NCBI GenBank assembly: GCA_963667515.2
Contig: CAXXXY010000011.1
Span: forward strand, 186,001 to 250,000
Source: VYDC01 sp963667515
GTDB taxonomy: Bacteria > Chloroflexota > Dehalococcoidia > UBA2979
Reading direction: 5' to 3'
Length of the DNA stretch: 64,000 bases
Shown: positions 1-8,234 of the stretch, piece after piece
Layout of the letters: each line of letters begins with the position of its first letter
Numbering within the stretch: the first letter of the stretch is position 1
Made by a program: the position numbers and the translations under genes
The notes under the pieces: generated by a model
Databases searched by the model: none
Told to the model about the DNA's origin: nothing
What the model saw: only the letters and a program-made list of their open reading frames with translations

Positions 1-507
1 CGCGTCCCCGAGGGCGGCGGCAAGCGAATGGCGCCTGGCTTCGCCGAGACGCGCTCCGGGCCGCATTCGCGGCGTTCGCTGGGGCTGGAGTACCTACACG
101 TCGCCGTCGACGACCACAGCCGTTACGCCTACGTCTCCGTCCTGCCCGACGAGCGTGGCGCGAGCTGCGCCGCCTTCCTCGAGCAGGCGCTCGCGGCCTT
201 CCGCCGGCGTGGCGTGCGCGTGCGCCGGGTCCTGACCGACAACGCGAAGGCCTACACCGTCGCCCGCAGCTTCCACGGCGCCGCCGCTGCCGCAGACGTG
301 CGGCTGTCGCACACGCGGCCCTACCGCCCGCAGACGAACGGCAAAGCCGAGCGTTTCATCCAGATCCTGCAGAACGAGTGGGCCTACGCCCGCCCCTACC
401 GCTCCAACGCCGAGCGGCTGCGCCAGCTCCCACGCTGGCTCTACCGCTACAATCACCGCCGACCGCACGGCCGCGTCGGCGGGGCCGTCCCCGCCTCCCG
501 CCTGTGA
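1..507 (+). CDS. IS481-family transposase, C-terminal part
   Basis: This is the last 168 residues of a 312-residue DDE transposase whose start lies before the window. The visible part holds the second and third catalytic acids: Asp in the LTDNAKAY motif and Glu in the NGKAERF motif. The HTRPYRPQTNGKAERF block is the hallmark of the IS481/IS3-like rve integrase core. The first Asp and the N-terminal helix-turn-helix lie upstream of the edge. It is near-identical to the three full copies at 43609, 50047 and 59449, with RVGG in place of GVGG near the end. It is probably functional if the missing half is intact. Confidence 0.92.
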   Translation, partial: RVPEGGGKRMAPGFAETRSGPHSRRSLGLEYLHVAVDDHSRYAYVSVLPDERGASCAAFLEQALAAFRRRGVRVRRVLTDNAKAYTVARSFHGAAAAADVRLSHTRPYRPQTNGKAERFIQILQNEWAYARPYRSNAERLRQLPRWLYRYNHRRPHGRVGGAVPASRL

Positions 508-529
508 ACAACCTTCCTGGGTAGTACAC
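1..529 (+). mobile_element. IS481-family insertion sequence, copy A (right half only)
   Basis: The first 529 bases match the right half of three complete 1,052-bp copies further along. The element therefore enters from outside the window. It ends in the same terminal inverted repeat as the others except that the last base is C instead of G. CTAG follows at 530-533, the tetranucleotide that flanks every copy. This copy also differs by a Gly-to-Arg change near the transposase C-terminus, so it is slightly diverged. The left end and left CTAG cannot be checked here. Confidence 0.9.
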
Positions 530-922
530 CTAGCCGCGCGCCAGCGCCCGCGCGGCCGCGTCGAGCGCGCCCGTCCGCAGCCGATAGAACGCCCACGTCC
601 CGCGACGCTCGCGCTCCACCAGGCCCGCCTCCAGCAGCACGCGCAGGTGGTGGCTGATCGTCGGCTGCCTGAGCTCGAACGGCTCGACGAGGTCGCAGAC
701 GCACGCCTCGCCGCCCCCGGCCGCGCCGATCAGCGAGAGCAGCCGCACGCGCACCGGGTCGCCCAGCGCCTTGAAGACGCGCGCGGCGGCCTGCGCCTCC
801 TCCTCGCTCACGGCGCCCGCGAGCAGCGGCGGGCAGCACGCCCCGTCCGGGGAGAGTATGGGGTCGGCGCCCAGCATCGGCAGCGTCTCGCGGACCGCGG
901 GCGTGCTCGTCTTCATCGACAT
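530..922 (-). CDS. arsR: ArsR-family metalloregulator (arsenic responsive)
   Basis: This 130-residue winged-helix repressor has the ArsR fold: FKALGDPVRVRLL at about residues 50-62 and the recognition helix QPTISHHL at about 86-93. Candidate As(III) ligands are the vicinal pair Cys29-Cys30 (GACCPP) and Cys74/Cys76 (ACVCDL). This combination resembles ArsR proteins that sense trivalent arsenicals through an N-terminal cysteine pair plus a helix cysteine. It is divergent from arsI, which it probably represses together with itself. I chose the ATG at 922; an ATG at 916 and a GTG at 958 are alternatives. Its TAG stop lies inside the CTAG next to IS copy A. Confidence 0.88.
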   Translation of the reverse strand: MSMKTSTPAVRETLPMLGADPILSPDGACCPPLLAGAVSEEEAQAAARVFKALGDPVRVRLLSLIGAAGGGEACVCDLVEPFELRQPTISHHLRVLLEAGLVERERRGTWAFYRLRTGALDAAARALARG

Positions 923-940
923 GCGCCTATATTGACAGGG
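923..940. promoter_or_regulatory. arsR-arsI divergent control region (candidate operator/promoter)
   Basis: The short spacer between the divergent arsR and arsI genes contains the only AT-rich block nearby, CTATATTGACAG at about 927-938. On the minus strand it gives a -10-like AATATA a few bases before the arsR ATG, compatible with leaderless or short-leader transcription. On the plus strand it supplies a TTGACA -35-like box for arsI. An ArsR dimer bound here could control both genes. No clear dyad is visible, so the operator is inferred from position and base composition. Confidence 0.4.
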
Positions 941-1004
941 CTCGATGCACGCGTCCACACTGGCGGGCGAAGGACATAGACGAGCATCGATGAAGGGAGC
1001 CGCC

Positions 1005-1454
1005 GTGGCACGGCTACAGCTCGCGATCCACGTGACCGACCTCGAGAGCGCGGTGGAGCGCTACGCGCGGATCCTCGGCGTGGAGCCGCACAAGCGGCGC
1101 CCCGGCTACGCCAACTTCGCCGTCGAGGACACGCCGCTCAAGCTCGTGCTCTTCGAGGGCGGGGAGCCCGCGACCATCAACCACCTCGGCGTCGAGGTCG
1201 ACTCGCCCGAGGAGGTGGTCGCCGCGACCCGGCGCCTCGGCGACGCCGGCCTCGAGCCGCGCGTCGAGGAGGGCTCGCTCTGCTGCCACGCGCTGCAGGA
1301 CAAGGTGTGGACGACGGCGCCCGACGGCGTGCCGTGGGAGGTCTACACGATCCTCGACGATGCGCCCCCCGAGGACGAGGCCGGCGGAGAGCTGGCGGTC
1401 GTCGGCGCCGCGAGCGGAGCCTGCTGCGCCGGCGGCGCCGCCGACTGCTGCTGA
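1005..1454 (+). CDS. arsI: ArsI/CadI-type VOC metalloenzyme (C-As lyase family)
   Basis: This 149-residue vicinal-oxygen-chelate protein has the ArsI/CadI signature. The adjacent cysteines Cys93-Cys94 in SLCCHALQDKVW bind trivalent arsenic in characterised family members. INHLGVEV supplies a metal His at 60 and WEVY supplies Glu112. The tail is cysteine rich (GACCAGG, DCC). Known ArsI enzymes break the C-As bond of methylarsenite using Fe(II) and O2. I chose the GTG at 1005 because GGGAG lies seven bases upstream; the in-frame ATG at 990 has no ribosome-binding site. The divergent arsR supports an arsenic role. A CadI-like cadmium-induced protein is the alternative. Confidence 0.88.
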   Translation: MARLQLAIHVTDLESAVERYARILGVEPHKRRPGYANFAVEDTPLKLVLFEGGEPATINHLGVEVDSPEEVVAATRRLGDAGLEPRVEEGSLCCHALQDKVWTTAPDGVPWEVYTILDDAPPEDEAGGELAVVGAASGACCAGGAADCC

Positions 1455-1559
1455 GCGACTGCCGCCGGCCGCCTGCTGCCGAGCGCCCGTGCTGAGTGAC
1501 GGAGCGCTCCCGCCTCGGTCGGCGGCACGGCTGACGAGCGGGCGCCTCGGTCGGCGGCG

Positions 1560-2101
1560 CTAGACGGGCTCGAGCGGGCGATGGGGGCGCGCGGGCAGCT
1601 CGACCGCGATCGGGTCGCCGGGCGCGACCTCGCCGCCCGCGACAACCACCGCCATCACGCCGGCGCGTCGCACGAGCGCGCCCCGCTCGTCGCGGCCGAG
1701 CGTGGCGGTCATCAGCCCGGGCGCGAGCCCGTCGAGTGCGCGCAGGGGTTACGCAGCCCCGTCACCTCAACGATCGCCTCCGCGCTCAGGCGCAGCCGCG
1801 CTCCGGTGGGCAGCGCGAGCAGCTCCACGCCGCGGGTCGTCACGTTCTCGCCCATGCGGCTCGCCGCCACGTCGAAGCCCGCGGCCCGCAGTTCCTCGTG
1901 CAGCTCGGCGTGCAGCAAGTGGAGCTGCCGAAGGTTGGGGGGCGCGGGCTCGAGGGCCAGCCGCGAGCGGTGCTGCACGGTCGCGCCCGCGTGGGCGTCG
2001 CCCTCGACGCCGAGCCCGGCGAGCAGGCGGATGCTCGCGCGCGGCTCCTTGCCCAGCTGGTGCGTGCCGCTGGCCGCGACGGCCGTCACGGTCCCGGTCA
2101 T
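1560..2101 (-). pseudogene. MOSC-domain protein with one frameshift
   Basis: The N-terminal 120 residues read as a MOSC domain (molybdenum cofactor sulfurase C-terminal fold), with GVEGDAHAG at about residues 31-39 and the closing ITGLRNPCA-type motif as VEVTGLRNPCA. The frame then meets TGA at 1712. The expected C-terminus continues in another frame (LMTATLGRDERGALV through AGGEVAPGDPIAVELP) to a TAG at 1560-1562. One indel near 1735-1745 explains this. MOSC proteins bind sulfur or pterin-cofactor-related ligands and often confer resistance to N-hydroxylated compounds; the substrate here is unknown. It could be real decay or a sequencing indel. Confidence 0.8.
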
Positions 2102-2120
2102 CGAGATGCACCTCCCCCGG

Positions 2121-2142
2121 AGCAGCCGGCGCGCCGGCTGCT
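2121..2142. terminator. Perfect 22-bp palindrome between glycosyltransferase and MOSC genes
   Basis: Positions 2121-2131 and 2132-2142 are exact reverse complements, a GC-rich dyad just after the stop codon of the upstream minus-strand glycosyltransferase gene and before the MOSC start. There is no T-run, so it would be a weak or Rho-assisted terminator or an mRNA-stabilising hairpin rather than a textbook intrinsic terminator. Confidence 0.4.
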
Positions 2143-2156
2143 GCCCGCCGTTCCGC

Positions 2157-3651
2157 TCAGCGTCCGCTCGCGCCGTCGGGAGCGACGCCCGCGGCCGCGG
2201 CGCCGGCCGGGGCGCCCGGAGCCGCGGCGAGCCGATCGAGCAGCTCCGCGTACTCGCGCAGGTGCCGCGGAGCGAGGAAGCGCTCGACGACGCGCTCGCG
2301 GGCCCGCTCGCCGAGCCGCCGCGCGAGCCCGGGCTCGGCGAGCAGCCGGCCGAGCTTCTCCGCGAACTCCGCGGGGTCGGTCGGATCGTCGAGCAGCAGC
2401 CCGTGCTCGCCGTCCACGATCTGATCGCGGATCCCGCCCACGCCCGATGCGAGCACGGGGCGGCCCTTCCACATCGCCTCCGTCACGGTCAGCCCGAAGC
2501 CCTCGTGCAGGCTCTTCTGGACGATGACCGTGGCGTGGCGCTGCAGCGCGTTGATCACCGCGGCGTTCTCCTCGACGTCGGTGACGGGGAGCGAGACGAG
2601 CTGGATGCGGCTGCGCACGGACCCCGGCAGCCGGCGCCACTCCTCGATCGTGGCGGCGAGCGTCGTCGCGGCCTCGGGGTCGTCGGTGACGGCGTGCGTC
2701 TCCGGGCCCGCGAGCACGAGGTCCGCGGGGGTGCCGCCGCGCGCCAGGTGCGCCGCGAAGCCGCGCATCACGCCCACGGGGTCGTCCTTGAGCGGGTCCC
2801 AGCGCGAGACCTGCACCACCAGCGGGTCCTCCCACGCGGGAGCCGGCCCCCAGCGCAGCACCTCGGCGCGCCGCGAAACGTGCCGCGGCGAGCCGTCCTG
2901 CCCGCCGAAGCGGTGCACATCGTCGCGACGGCGGCCCGCGATGATGCCGACGTGCTGCAGGAGCGCGCGCGTGGTCTCGGGCGCGAGCATCTCGTTCTTC
3001 GCGGTGAAGGGATCGATCGAGGGGGCGATCACCGCCGAGCGCGCCGCGTCCCAGCCCGGCGGGCGATAGCCCTCGCGCGAGAAGATGTAGGCGTCGACGC
3101 CCGCGAGGTAGCGCTCGAGGAAGCCCCAGCCCGCCTGCGACTCGGCGTTCGGCTCCTCGACGCCGATGTGCGAGCGCCACATCACGCGCGCCCCCGCGGC
3201 GCCGAGCGCGGGCGCCAGCCCCGCGGTCTGCGGGTCGTGGAGGATCACCACGTCGCCGGGCCGCACCACGCCCAGCAGACTCGGCGCTCTCGGCGAGCGC
3301 CTCCTCGTAGAAGCGATGCGCGGCCTCGTCGAGCGGGCGCCCGTCGCCGGGCGAGCCGTGGATCGCGTGGTGCAGGCGCTTCGTGAGCCCGAAGAACTCG
3401 GCGCGGCCCTGGATCACGAGCCAGCGCGCGTCGACGCCGGCCCCGCGCGTGTAGCCGAGCAGCCACGGCAGCAGCTCGGCGACGCCGCCCCCCACCGCCG
3501 TGGAGTTGACGTTCCAGACGGTGCGGCCGCTGAGCAGGTCGCGCGCGGCGGCGGCCATCTGCGCCGTCTCCGCCATCAGCTCGGCGCCGACGTAGGGGCT
3601 GAGCCGCTCCCGCGAGAGCGGGGAGATCGGCACTTCGCGAGGAGCCGGCAC
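2157..3651 (-). pseudogene. TreT-like trehalose synthase (GT4 glycosyltransferase), one frameshift
   Basis: This is a GT-B glycosyltransferase of about 497 residues that resembles trehalose glycosyltransferring synthase, which joins NDP-glucose and glucose. The N-terminal part (VWNVNSTAVGGGVAELL) and the C-terminal part (ILHDPQTAGL, VVQVSRWDPLKD, the nucleotide-sugar motif EGFGLTVTEAMWKG) lie in different frames that meet at about 3270. The GTG at 3651 has GGAGG upstream and is taken as the start. All diagnostic motifs survive on both sides, so one indel is the only lesion I see. Trehalose would serve as an osmolyte. Other GT4 sucrose- or trehalose-type enzymes are possible. Confidence 0.75.
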
Positions 3652-3744
3652 CGCACCACCTCCACCCGCCGCTCGCGAGCGCCCACAGCGTCGGCGACGC
3701 ACCGGTCGCACCGCAACCACCGGGCCGCGTTCGCGACGAGCGGA

Positions 3745-3750
3745 TACGCT
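3745..3750 (+). promoter_or_regulatory. -10-like hexamer TACGCT
   Basis: TACGCT ends six bases before the ATG of the alpha/beta hydrolase at 3757, a spacing typical of leaderless transcripts. No -35 is evident. It matches the TAnnnT pattern seen before many other genes in this window. Confidence 0.4.
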
Positions 3751-3756
3751 GCGCCG

Positions 3757-4533
3757 ATGCAGGAGCTGCTGACGCCGGGCGGGGCGCGACTGCGCTACCG
3801 CGACAGCGGGACGGGTGCCGACGCGCTGCTGCTGGTGCACGGCTGGTGCTCCAGCGGCCGCGCGTGGGAGCGCACCGCGCGCACCCTCGAGCGGCGCGGC
3901 CGCGTGGTGCGCGTCGACCTGCGCGGGCACGGCGCCTCGGAGGCGCCGCCGGGCGGCGGCTACCGCTGGCGCGACTTCGCGGGCGACGTGGAGGCGCTGG
4001 TGGCGGCGCTCGGCCTCGCGCGAGTCGTCACCGTCGGACACTCGATGGGGAGCCCCGTCGCGCTGGAGCTGGCGCGGCGGCTGCCGGGGACGGTGGCGGG
4101 CGTCGTGGCGATCGACGGGCTCTCCGGCCTCGGCCTCACGCGCGAGCGCGCCCGGGCCCACCCGTGGGTCGTCGCGCTCACCCCCACGAGCAGCGCGGAG
4201 ACGCGGCGCCGCCTCGTGCGGAGCTTCCTGCCCGCCGATGAGCGTGGCGCGCGCATCGTCGAGGGGGACGCGATGCGCACCGATCCGCGCGCCGCGCTGG
4301 CGGCGTATCGCGACTCGGTGGTGACGGGCGCGCCGCGTCGGGCCTGGCGCCGCCTGCCGCAGCCGTTCCTCCACGTCGCGGCGAGCCGCAGCCGGCGCAC
4401 GGCGGCCGACGTGCGCGCCGTCATCCCGCGCGCTCAGTTCGGGCAGGTGGTCGGCTCCGGCCACTACGTGCAGCTCGACGCCGCGCCGCAGCTCCACGCG
4501 ATGCTCGACCGCTTCCTCGCGGCGCTGCCGTAG
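3757..4533 (+). CDS. Alpha/beta hydrolase
   Basis: This 258-residue alpha/beta-hydrolase-fold protein has the oxyanion motif HGWCSSG at about 28-34, the nucleophile elbow GHSMG with Ser96, and the catalytic His in GSGHYVQLD near residue 239. The usual acidic residue after strand beta-6 is not obvious: the segment reads LHVAASRSRR, so the acid may come from a neighbouring loop. The start has no ribosome-binding site but a -10-like hexamer lies just upstream, consistent with leaderless expression. The substrate cannot be told; esterase or lactonase activity is typical of the family. It is flanked by divergent or convergent genes, so it is probably monocistronic. Confidence 0.85.
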   Translation: MQELLTPGGARLRYRDSGTGADALLLVHGWCSSGRAWERTARTLERRGRVVRVDLRGHGASEAPPGGGYRWRDFAGDVEALVAALGLARVVTVGHSMGSPVALELARRLPGTVAGVVAIDGLSGLGLTRERARAHPWVVALTPTSSAETRRRLVRSFLPADERGARIVEGDAMRTDPRAALAAYRDSVVTGAPRRAWRRLPQPFLHVAASRSRRTAADVRAVIPRAQFGQVVGSGHYVQLDAAPQLHAMLDRFLAALP

Positions 4534-4590
4534 CGTCGAGCGTCGGCGCCGGCCGCCTCGCTGCGATGCGATGCGCGGGACGGCGGCGCG

Positions 4591-4761
4591 CTAGAAGAAC
4601 GGGAAGCGCGCGTCCAGCCCCAGCTCGACGCGGCCCGCGGCCTGATAGGTCAGCGGACCGACCATCACGTGCGCCGCGGCCGTGTGGATGTCGCGGAACA
4701 GCCGCTCGATCGGGCTGGCCTCGACGATCGCCGAGGTCGCCGCCCCGTTCCGCGAGGCCGC
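4591..4761 (-). pseudogene. Acyl-CoA dehydrogenase/flavin hydroxylase C-terminal remnant
   Basis: About 57 residues resemble the last helices of HsaA/acyl-CoA-dehydrogenase-type flavoproteins: SPIERLFRDIHTAAAH followed by GPLTYQAAGRVELGLD and a TAG stop. Nothing upstream continues the family; the DinB-like gene abuts instead. This is a 3' relic of a gene that should be about 1.1 kb, left by a deletion. The stop codon again forms part of a CTAG. Confidence 0.65.
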
Positions 4762-4784
4762 GGCCCGCGCGCTCCTCGGTCGGC

Positions 4785-5297
4785 TCAGCGCGCCGCCGTC
4801 GCCTCGCGCGGCCGCCGCGTGAGCGCGTCGACGAAGGAAGCGAGCTGCGCGGCGTGCTCGCGCTTGTGCCCGTAGTAGCCGTAGGCGATGAAGTCGTCGA
4901 GCGAGTACTCGGCGCCGTACCACGGGAGCGTCCCCCGCAGCACGAAGCCCTCCGGCGGGAGCAGCCGCGCGAGCTCCATGACCTGCGTGTGCGCCCGCTC
5001 GTACTCGGCGACGAGCGCCGCGGCCGGCGTCCGCGCGCGCTTCGCGGCCTCCTCGTCGTTGAACGCCTCGGGGCCGAGCTCGCGGTACGCGTCGAGCAGC
5101 GGCGCGGGCCCCTCGAGGCCGCGGAGCTCCGCCAGCACCTCGACCAGCAGCAGCTCGAAGGCGCCCAGGTGGCCGATCACATCGCGGGCGCTCCACTCGC
5201 CGGCAGCGCCGGGGGTCTCCCACTCGGTGGGCGGGATGGCCTCCACCGCCGCTCGCACCTCACCGTCGCCGTAGATCAGCACGTCGATCGCGTTCAT
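4785..5297 (-). CDS. DinB/MDMPI-like four-helix protein
   Basis: This 170-residue protein resembles the DinB/maleylpyruvate-isomerase N-terminal superfamily of metal-binding four-helix bundles. The GEWSARDVIGHLGAFE stretch at about 33-48 carries a His typical of the first metal ligand, and YGHKREHAAQLASF near 145-158 carries the paired His residues. Such proteins act as thiol-dependent S-transferases or are uncharacterised. The ATG at 5297 is preceded by GAAGGGAA. The gene follows the SnoaL-like gene on the same strand by about 55 bases and may be cotranscribed. Specific function unknown. Confidence 0.75.
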   Translation of the reverse strand: MNAIDVLIYGDGEVRAAVEAIPPTEWETPGAAGEWSARDVIGHLGAFELLLVEVLAELRGLEGPAPLLDAYRELGPEAFNDEEAAKRARTPAAALVAEYERAHTQVMELARLLPPEGFVLRGTLPWYGAEYSLDDFIAYGYYGHKREHAAQLASFVDALTRRPREATAAR

Positions 5298-5353
5298 CGG
5301 TCGTTCCCTTCGCTTGCGGCTCGCTCCTCCGGCCGGGCTCGCGCCGCCGCTCC

Positions 5354-5812
5354 CTACTGCCAGCGCAGCACGCTCCAGGCCTCGGCGAGTCGGCCCTCGG
5401 GGATGCGCAGCACGAAGAGGCCGTCGGCGCGCATGCGCCGCCCCGTGCCCTGCGTGCCGCAGAACGTGCCGACGTGGGTGGCGTGGACGGTGACATAGGC
5501 GAGCACGCGGTCGCCGCTCTCGACGGTGCGCACGATCTCCACCGAGCGTTCGTCGAAGGCGTCGAAGTCGGCGGGGTGCAGGGCCTGCGCCGCGTCGATC
5601 GGGCAGAGCGCGCGACCCGAGCCGGTGGCGCGGAAGTCGGGCTCGAAGAGCCGCTCGACCCCGGCGCGCACCGCCTCGGCGTCCGGCTCGACGACGAGGC
5701 CGATCGCCGCGAGCGCGACGCTCACCCGATCGACGGCGGTGCGGTCCGCGCCCGCGGCCTCTCCGGCGGTGCCCGTGCGCGTGCTCGTGCGGGTGGCGGT
5801 GGCCTGCGTCAT
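5354..5812 (-). CDS. SnoaL/NTF2-like protein
   Basis: This is a small protein of 152 residues. A low-complexity TATRTSTRTGT N-terminus precedes a cone-shaped NTF2/SnoaL-like domain (RLFEPDFRATGSG, then VLAYVTVHATHVG and LFVLRIPEGRLAEAWSV). The pattern of a regulatory beta-sheet ending in an EAW motif is typical of ester-cyclase or ketosteroid-isomerase-like families, often involved in ring or ester rearrangements. The catalytic residue cannot be fixed. GAGGAGG lies seven bases before the ATG at 5812, which sets the start against a longer alternative frame. Same-strand neighbours are the DinB-like gene and a GltD-like oxidoreductase. Confidence 0.75.
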   Translation of the reverse strand: MTQATATRTSTRTGTAGEAAGADRTAVDRVSVALAAIGLVVEPDAEAVRAGVERLFEPDFRATGSGRALCPIDAAQALHPADFDAFDERSVEIVRTVESGDRVLAYVTVHATHVGTFCGTQGTGRRMRADGLFVLRIPEGRLAEAWSVLRWQ

Positions 5813-5992
5813 CTCGTGCCTCCTCAGCAGCCCGTCGCTCGTGCGTCGGGTCTGCACGGAGTCTCGCGCGCGGGCGGCCGGCGTCGCGTCGCCCGAGGGT
5901 GCCGCCGGCCGCGCGAGAACGGGCCACCGCGCGGTCACCCGTCGGTCGAGGTTGCTGTCGGTCGGATGGGCGACGGGGGCGGCGGTCGCGTC

Positions 5993-7420
5993 CTAGCGAC
6001 GCACCCCGAGGCCGAGCAGGTACTGGTGGATCCACGTCGCCGCGCGCTTGCCATCGGCGATCGCGGTGACGACGAGGTCGGCGCCATTCACCACGTCCCC
6101 GCCCGCGAAGATGTACGGCACGCTGGTCTGCCCCGTGCGCTCGCTGACATAGACGAGGCCACGGCGGTCCGTCTCCACGGGCGCGGCCGCGACGACCACG
6201 GCGCTGGCCGGCACCGTGTGGGCCGAGCCCTCGATCGGCACGGGGCGGCGGCGGCCGCTCTCGTCGGGCTCGGAGAGCCGCATGCGCACGAGCTCCACCG
6301 CGCGCACGCGACCCTGCGCATCGCCGAGGAAGCGCGTGGGCGTCGTGAGGTAGCCGAACTCCACGCCCTCCTCGCGGGCGTGCAGGCGCTCCTCGGCGCG
6401 CCCGAGCATCTCGCGCTCGGTGCGCCGGTAGACGCAGGTGACACGCTCGGCGCCGAGCCGCACGGCCGTGCGCACGCAATCCATCGAGGTGTCGCCACCG
6501 CCGATCACCACCACGTCGCTGCCCACCACGGGGCGCTCGCGCCGGCCCGCGGGCAGCTGCTCGGGCGGCAGGTTGCCGCGCACCAGGAAGTCGGTCGCCT
6601 CGTAGAGCCCGACCAGCGACTCGCCCTCGATGCCGAGCGCGTCGCCGACCCCGGCGCCCGTGCCGATGAAGACCGCGTCGAAGCCGCGCTCGGTGCGCAC
6701 CTCCCCCAGCGTCACGTTGACGCCGATCTGCGTCCCGTTCTCGAAGGCGACGCCCATCGCCTCCAGCGCCGCGAGCTTCTGCGCGAGGATCTCCTTGCTC
6801 ATCTTGAAGTTGGGGATGCCGTAGCGGAGCACGCCGCCGGGCTCGGGCCAGAGGTCGCAGACGGTGCAGGCGTGGCCGCGCGCCTGCAGCTCCTCCGCCA
6901 CGGTGAGGCCCGCGGGGCCGCTCCCGACGACCGCGGTAAAGCACCCGCTGGGCAGGCCGGCGGCGCGCACGGGGAAGGCGCCGAGCTGCCGGCGCTCGGC
7001 GTCGCTGACGAAGGACTCGAGCCGCCCGATCGCCACCGGCGGGTGCTTCAGGCGGTCCGGCCGGATCGCGAAGCCGACGACGCAGGCGCCCTCGCACAGC
7101 GACTCCTGCGGGCAGAGCCGCCCGCACATCTCCGGCAAGGTCGAGGTCTCGCGAAACGTGCGCGCCGCCGCGGCGACATCGCCGTCCTCCAGCAGCCGCA
7201 GCGCCGCGGGGATGTCATTGTGCACCGGGCAGGCGTCCATTCAGGGCGCCGAGGGGCAGTCGATGCAGCGCGCGGCCTCGACGATCGCCGCGTCGAGGTC
7301 CATCTGCAGGTAGGTCTCGTCGAAGTTGCGGACGCGCGCGGCGGGCGCCTGCCTGGGGACGTGCTGCCGCGGGATGCCCAGCCGCTCGCGCACCGCGTCC
7401 GTCTGCTCGTTCGCCGTCAC
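5993..7420 (-). CDS. GltD-like NAD(P)H/FAD Fe-S oxidoreductase with an in-frame TGA
   Basis: This homologue of the glutamate synthase small subunit or dihydropyrimidine dehydrogenase N-terminus has an Fe-S domain and two Rossmann folds. Cys groups are RCIDC, DACP and MCGRLCPQESLCEGAC; then GSGPAGL (FAD) and VIGGGDTSMD (NAD(P)). The usual C-x2-C-x4-C-x3-CP motif reads CIDCPSAP-TGA-MDACP: the third ligand Cys is replaced by an in-frame TGA at 7241-7243. An ATG follows directly and could allow re-initiation, leaving a 415-residue product without the first cluster half. Start is the GTG at 7420, uncertain because the frame is open further upstream. Physiological acceptor unknown. Confidence 0.8.
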
Positions 7421-8068
7421 TCGTCGGTAACGCTGCACTCCCCGCCGAGCGCCCCGCGAGAGGAGGATTGCGGCGGCGCGGTCACGCAAGCGTGGAGTGC
7501 GGGGTGGTGCGGGTGCGGGTGCGGGTGCGGGTGCGGGTGCGGGTGCGGGTGCGGGTGCGGGTGCGGGGTGGTGCGGGTGCGGGGTGGTGCGGGTGCGGGT
7601 GCGGGTGCGGGTGCGGGTGCGGGTGCGGGTGCGGGTGCGGGTGAAGGCGATCATGGCGCGGATCTCCGGGTCGGTGAGCCCGGCTGCGCCCCAGGAGGGC
7701 ATCACCGTGCCCGCGCGGCCGTTCTTGATCGTGTCGAAGTAGAAGTCGTCGGGCTCGGTCAGCGCCTCCGGGAGCAGCGGCAGGCCGAGGCCGCTGATCC
7801 CCTCGCGCCCCGGCCCGTGGCAGACGGAGCAGTTCATCCGGAAGAAGTCGACCGGCGCCTCGCCCTGCACGGTGGCGACCACGTCGTCGCCGCCGCCGGG
7901 GGTCGCGACCGCGGCCGTGGGCGTGGATGTCGGCGTGGACGTCGGCGTGGACGTCGGCGTGGACACGGCAGCACCGCCGTCGTCGTCATCGTCGCTGCCG
8001 CCGCAGCCGGCGACGGCCAGCGCGAGCAGCGCCGCTCCCAACAGCACGATCAGCGTGGTGCGACGCAT
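7241..8068 (-). CDS. Lipoprotein cytochrome c, frame running through a hexanucleotide repeat into the next gene
   Basis: The cytochrome occupies the first ~145 residues: a lipobox LAVAGC (Cys22), an Asp run, a TPTS linker made by 12-bp repeats, the haem motif CSVCH at Cys80/Cys83/His84 and a likely Met axial ligand in GTVMPSWG. It would be an outer-face electron carrier. No stop follows; the frame continues through the repeat tract as TR and PA dipeptides and into the N-terminal Fe-S domain of the GltD-like protein, ending at TGA 7241. A natural cytochrome probably ended shortly after residue 145, the repeat having overrun the stop. GGGAGG precedes the ATG at 8068. Confidence 0.75.
   Translation of the reverse strand: MRRTTLIVLLGAALLALAVAGCGGSDDDDDGGAAVSTPTSTPTSTPTSTPTAAVATPGGGDDVVATVQGEAPVDFFRMNCSVCHGPGREGISGLGLPLLPEALTEPDDFYFDTIKNGRAGTVMPSWGAAGLTDPEIRAMIAFTRTRTRTRTRTRTRTRTRTTPHPHHPAPAPAPAPAPAPAPAPAPAPPRTPRLRDRAAAILLSRGARRGVQRYRRVTANEQTDAVRERLGIPRQHVPRQAPAARVRNFDETYLQMDLDAAIVEAARCIDCPSAP
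7501..7642. repeat. Hexanucleotide microsatellite (GGGTGC)n with three 10-bp interruptions
   Basis: The plus strand reads GGGGTGGTGC, nine GGGTGC units, GGGGTGGTGC, one unit, GGGGTGGTGC, then eight units. It lies at the 3' end of the cytochrome c gene and before the GltD-like gene. Because the unit is 6 bp, copy changes alter protein length but not frame; the 10-bp variants switch the encoded dipeptide from Thr-Arg to Pro-Ala. Slipped-strand expansion is the likely origin. Confidence 0.95.
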
Positions 8069-8234
8069 GGTGCCTCCCTCGCCCGCGCGCCGCGCTCGTG
8101 CGCAGCCGTTGCAGGGCCTCCGTCGATCATCGTGATGCGCTTCACTGACCCCACGGCCGAACGTCCCCCCGGGGGCAGGGCCATTGGTCCATCGGAGGGT
8201 GCATCGAGGGGCGCCCCGAGCGCCGCCGCGACCC

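Noticed and set aside
1490..1560. Imperfect direct repeat CGCCTCGGTCGGCGGC downstream of arsI as a terminator
   Set aside because: It is a direct, not inverted, repeat and has no T-run.
7241..7300. Firm selenoprotein call for the GltD-like gene
   Set aside because: TGA is at a Cys position, but no convincing SECIS hairpin is seen and many other single-base lesions exist nearby.
7501..7642. CRISPR-like array
   Set aside because: The repeats are contiguous 6-bp units without spacers; a microsatellite.
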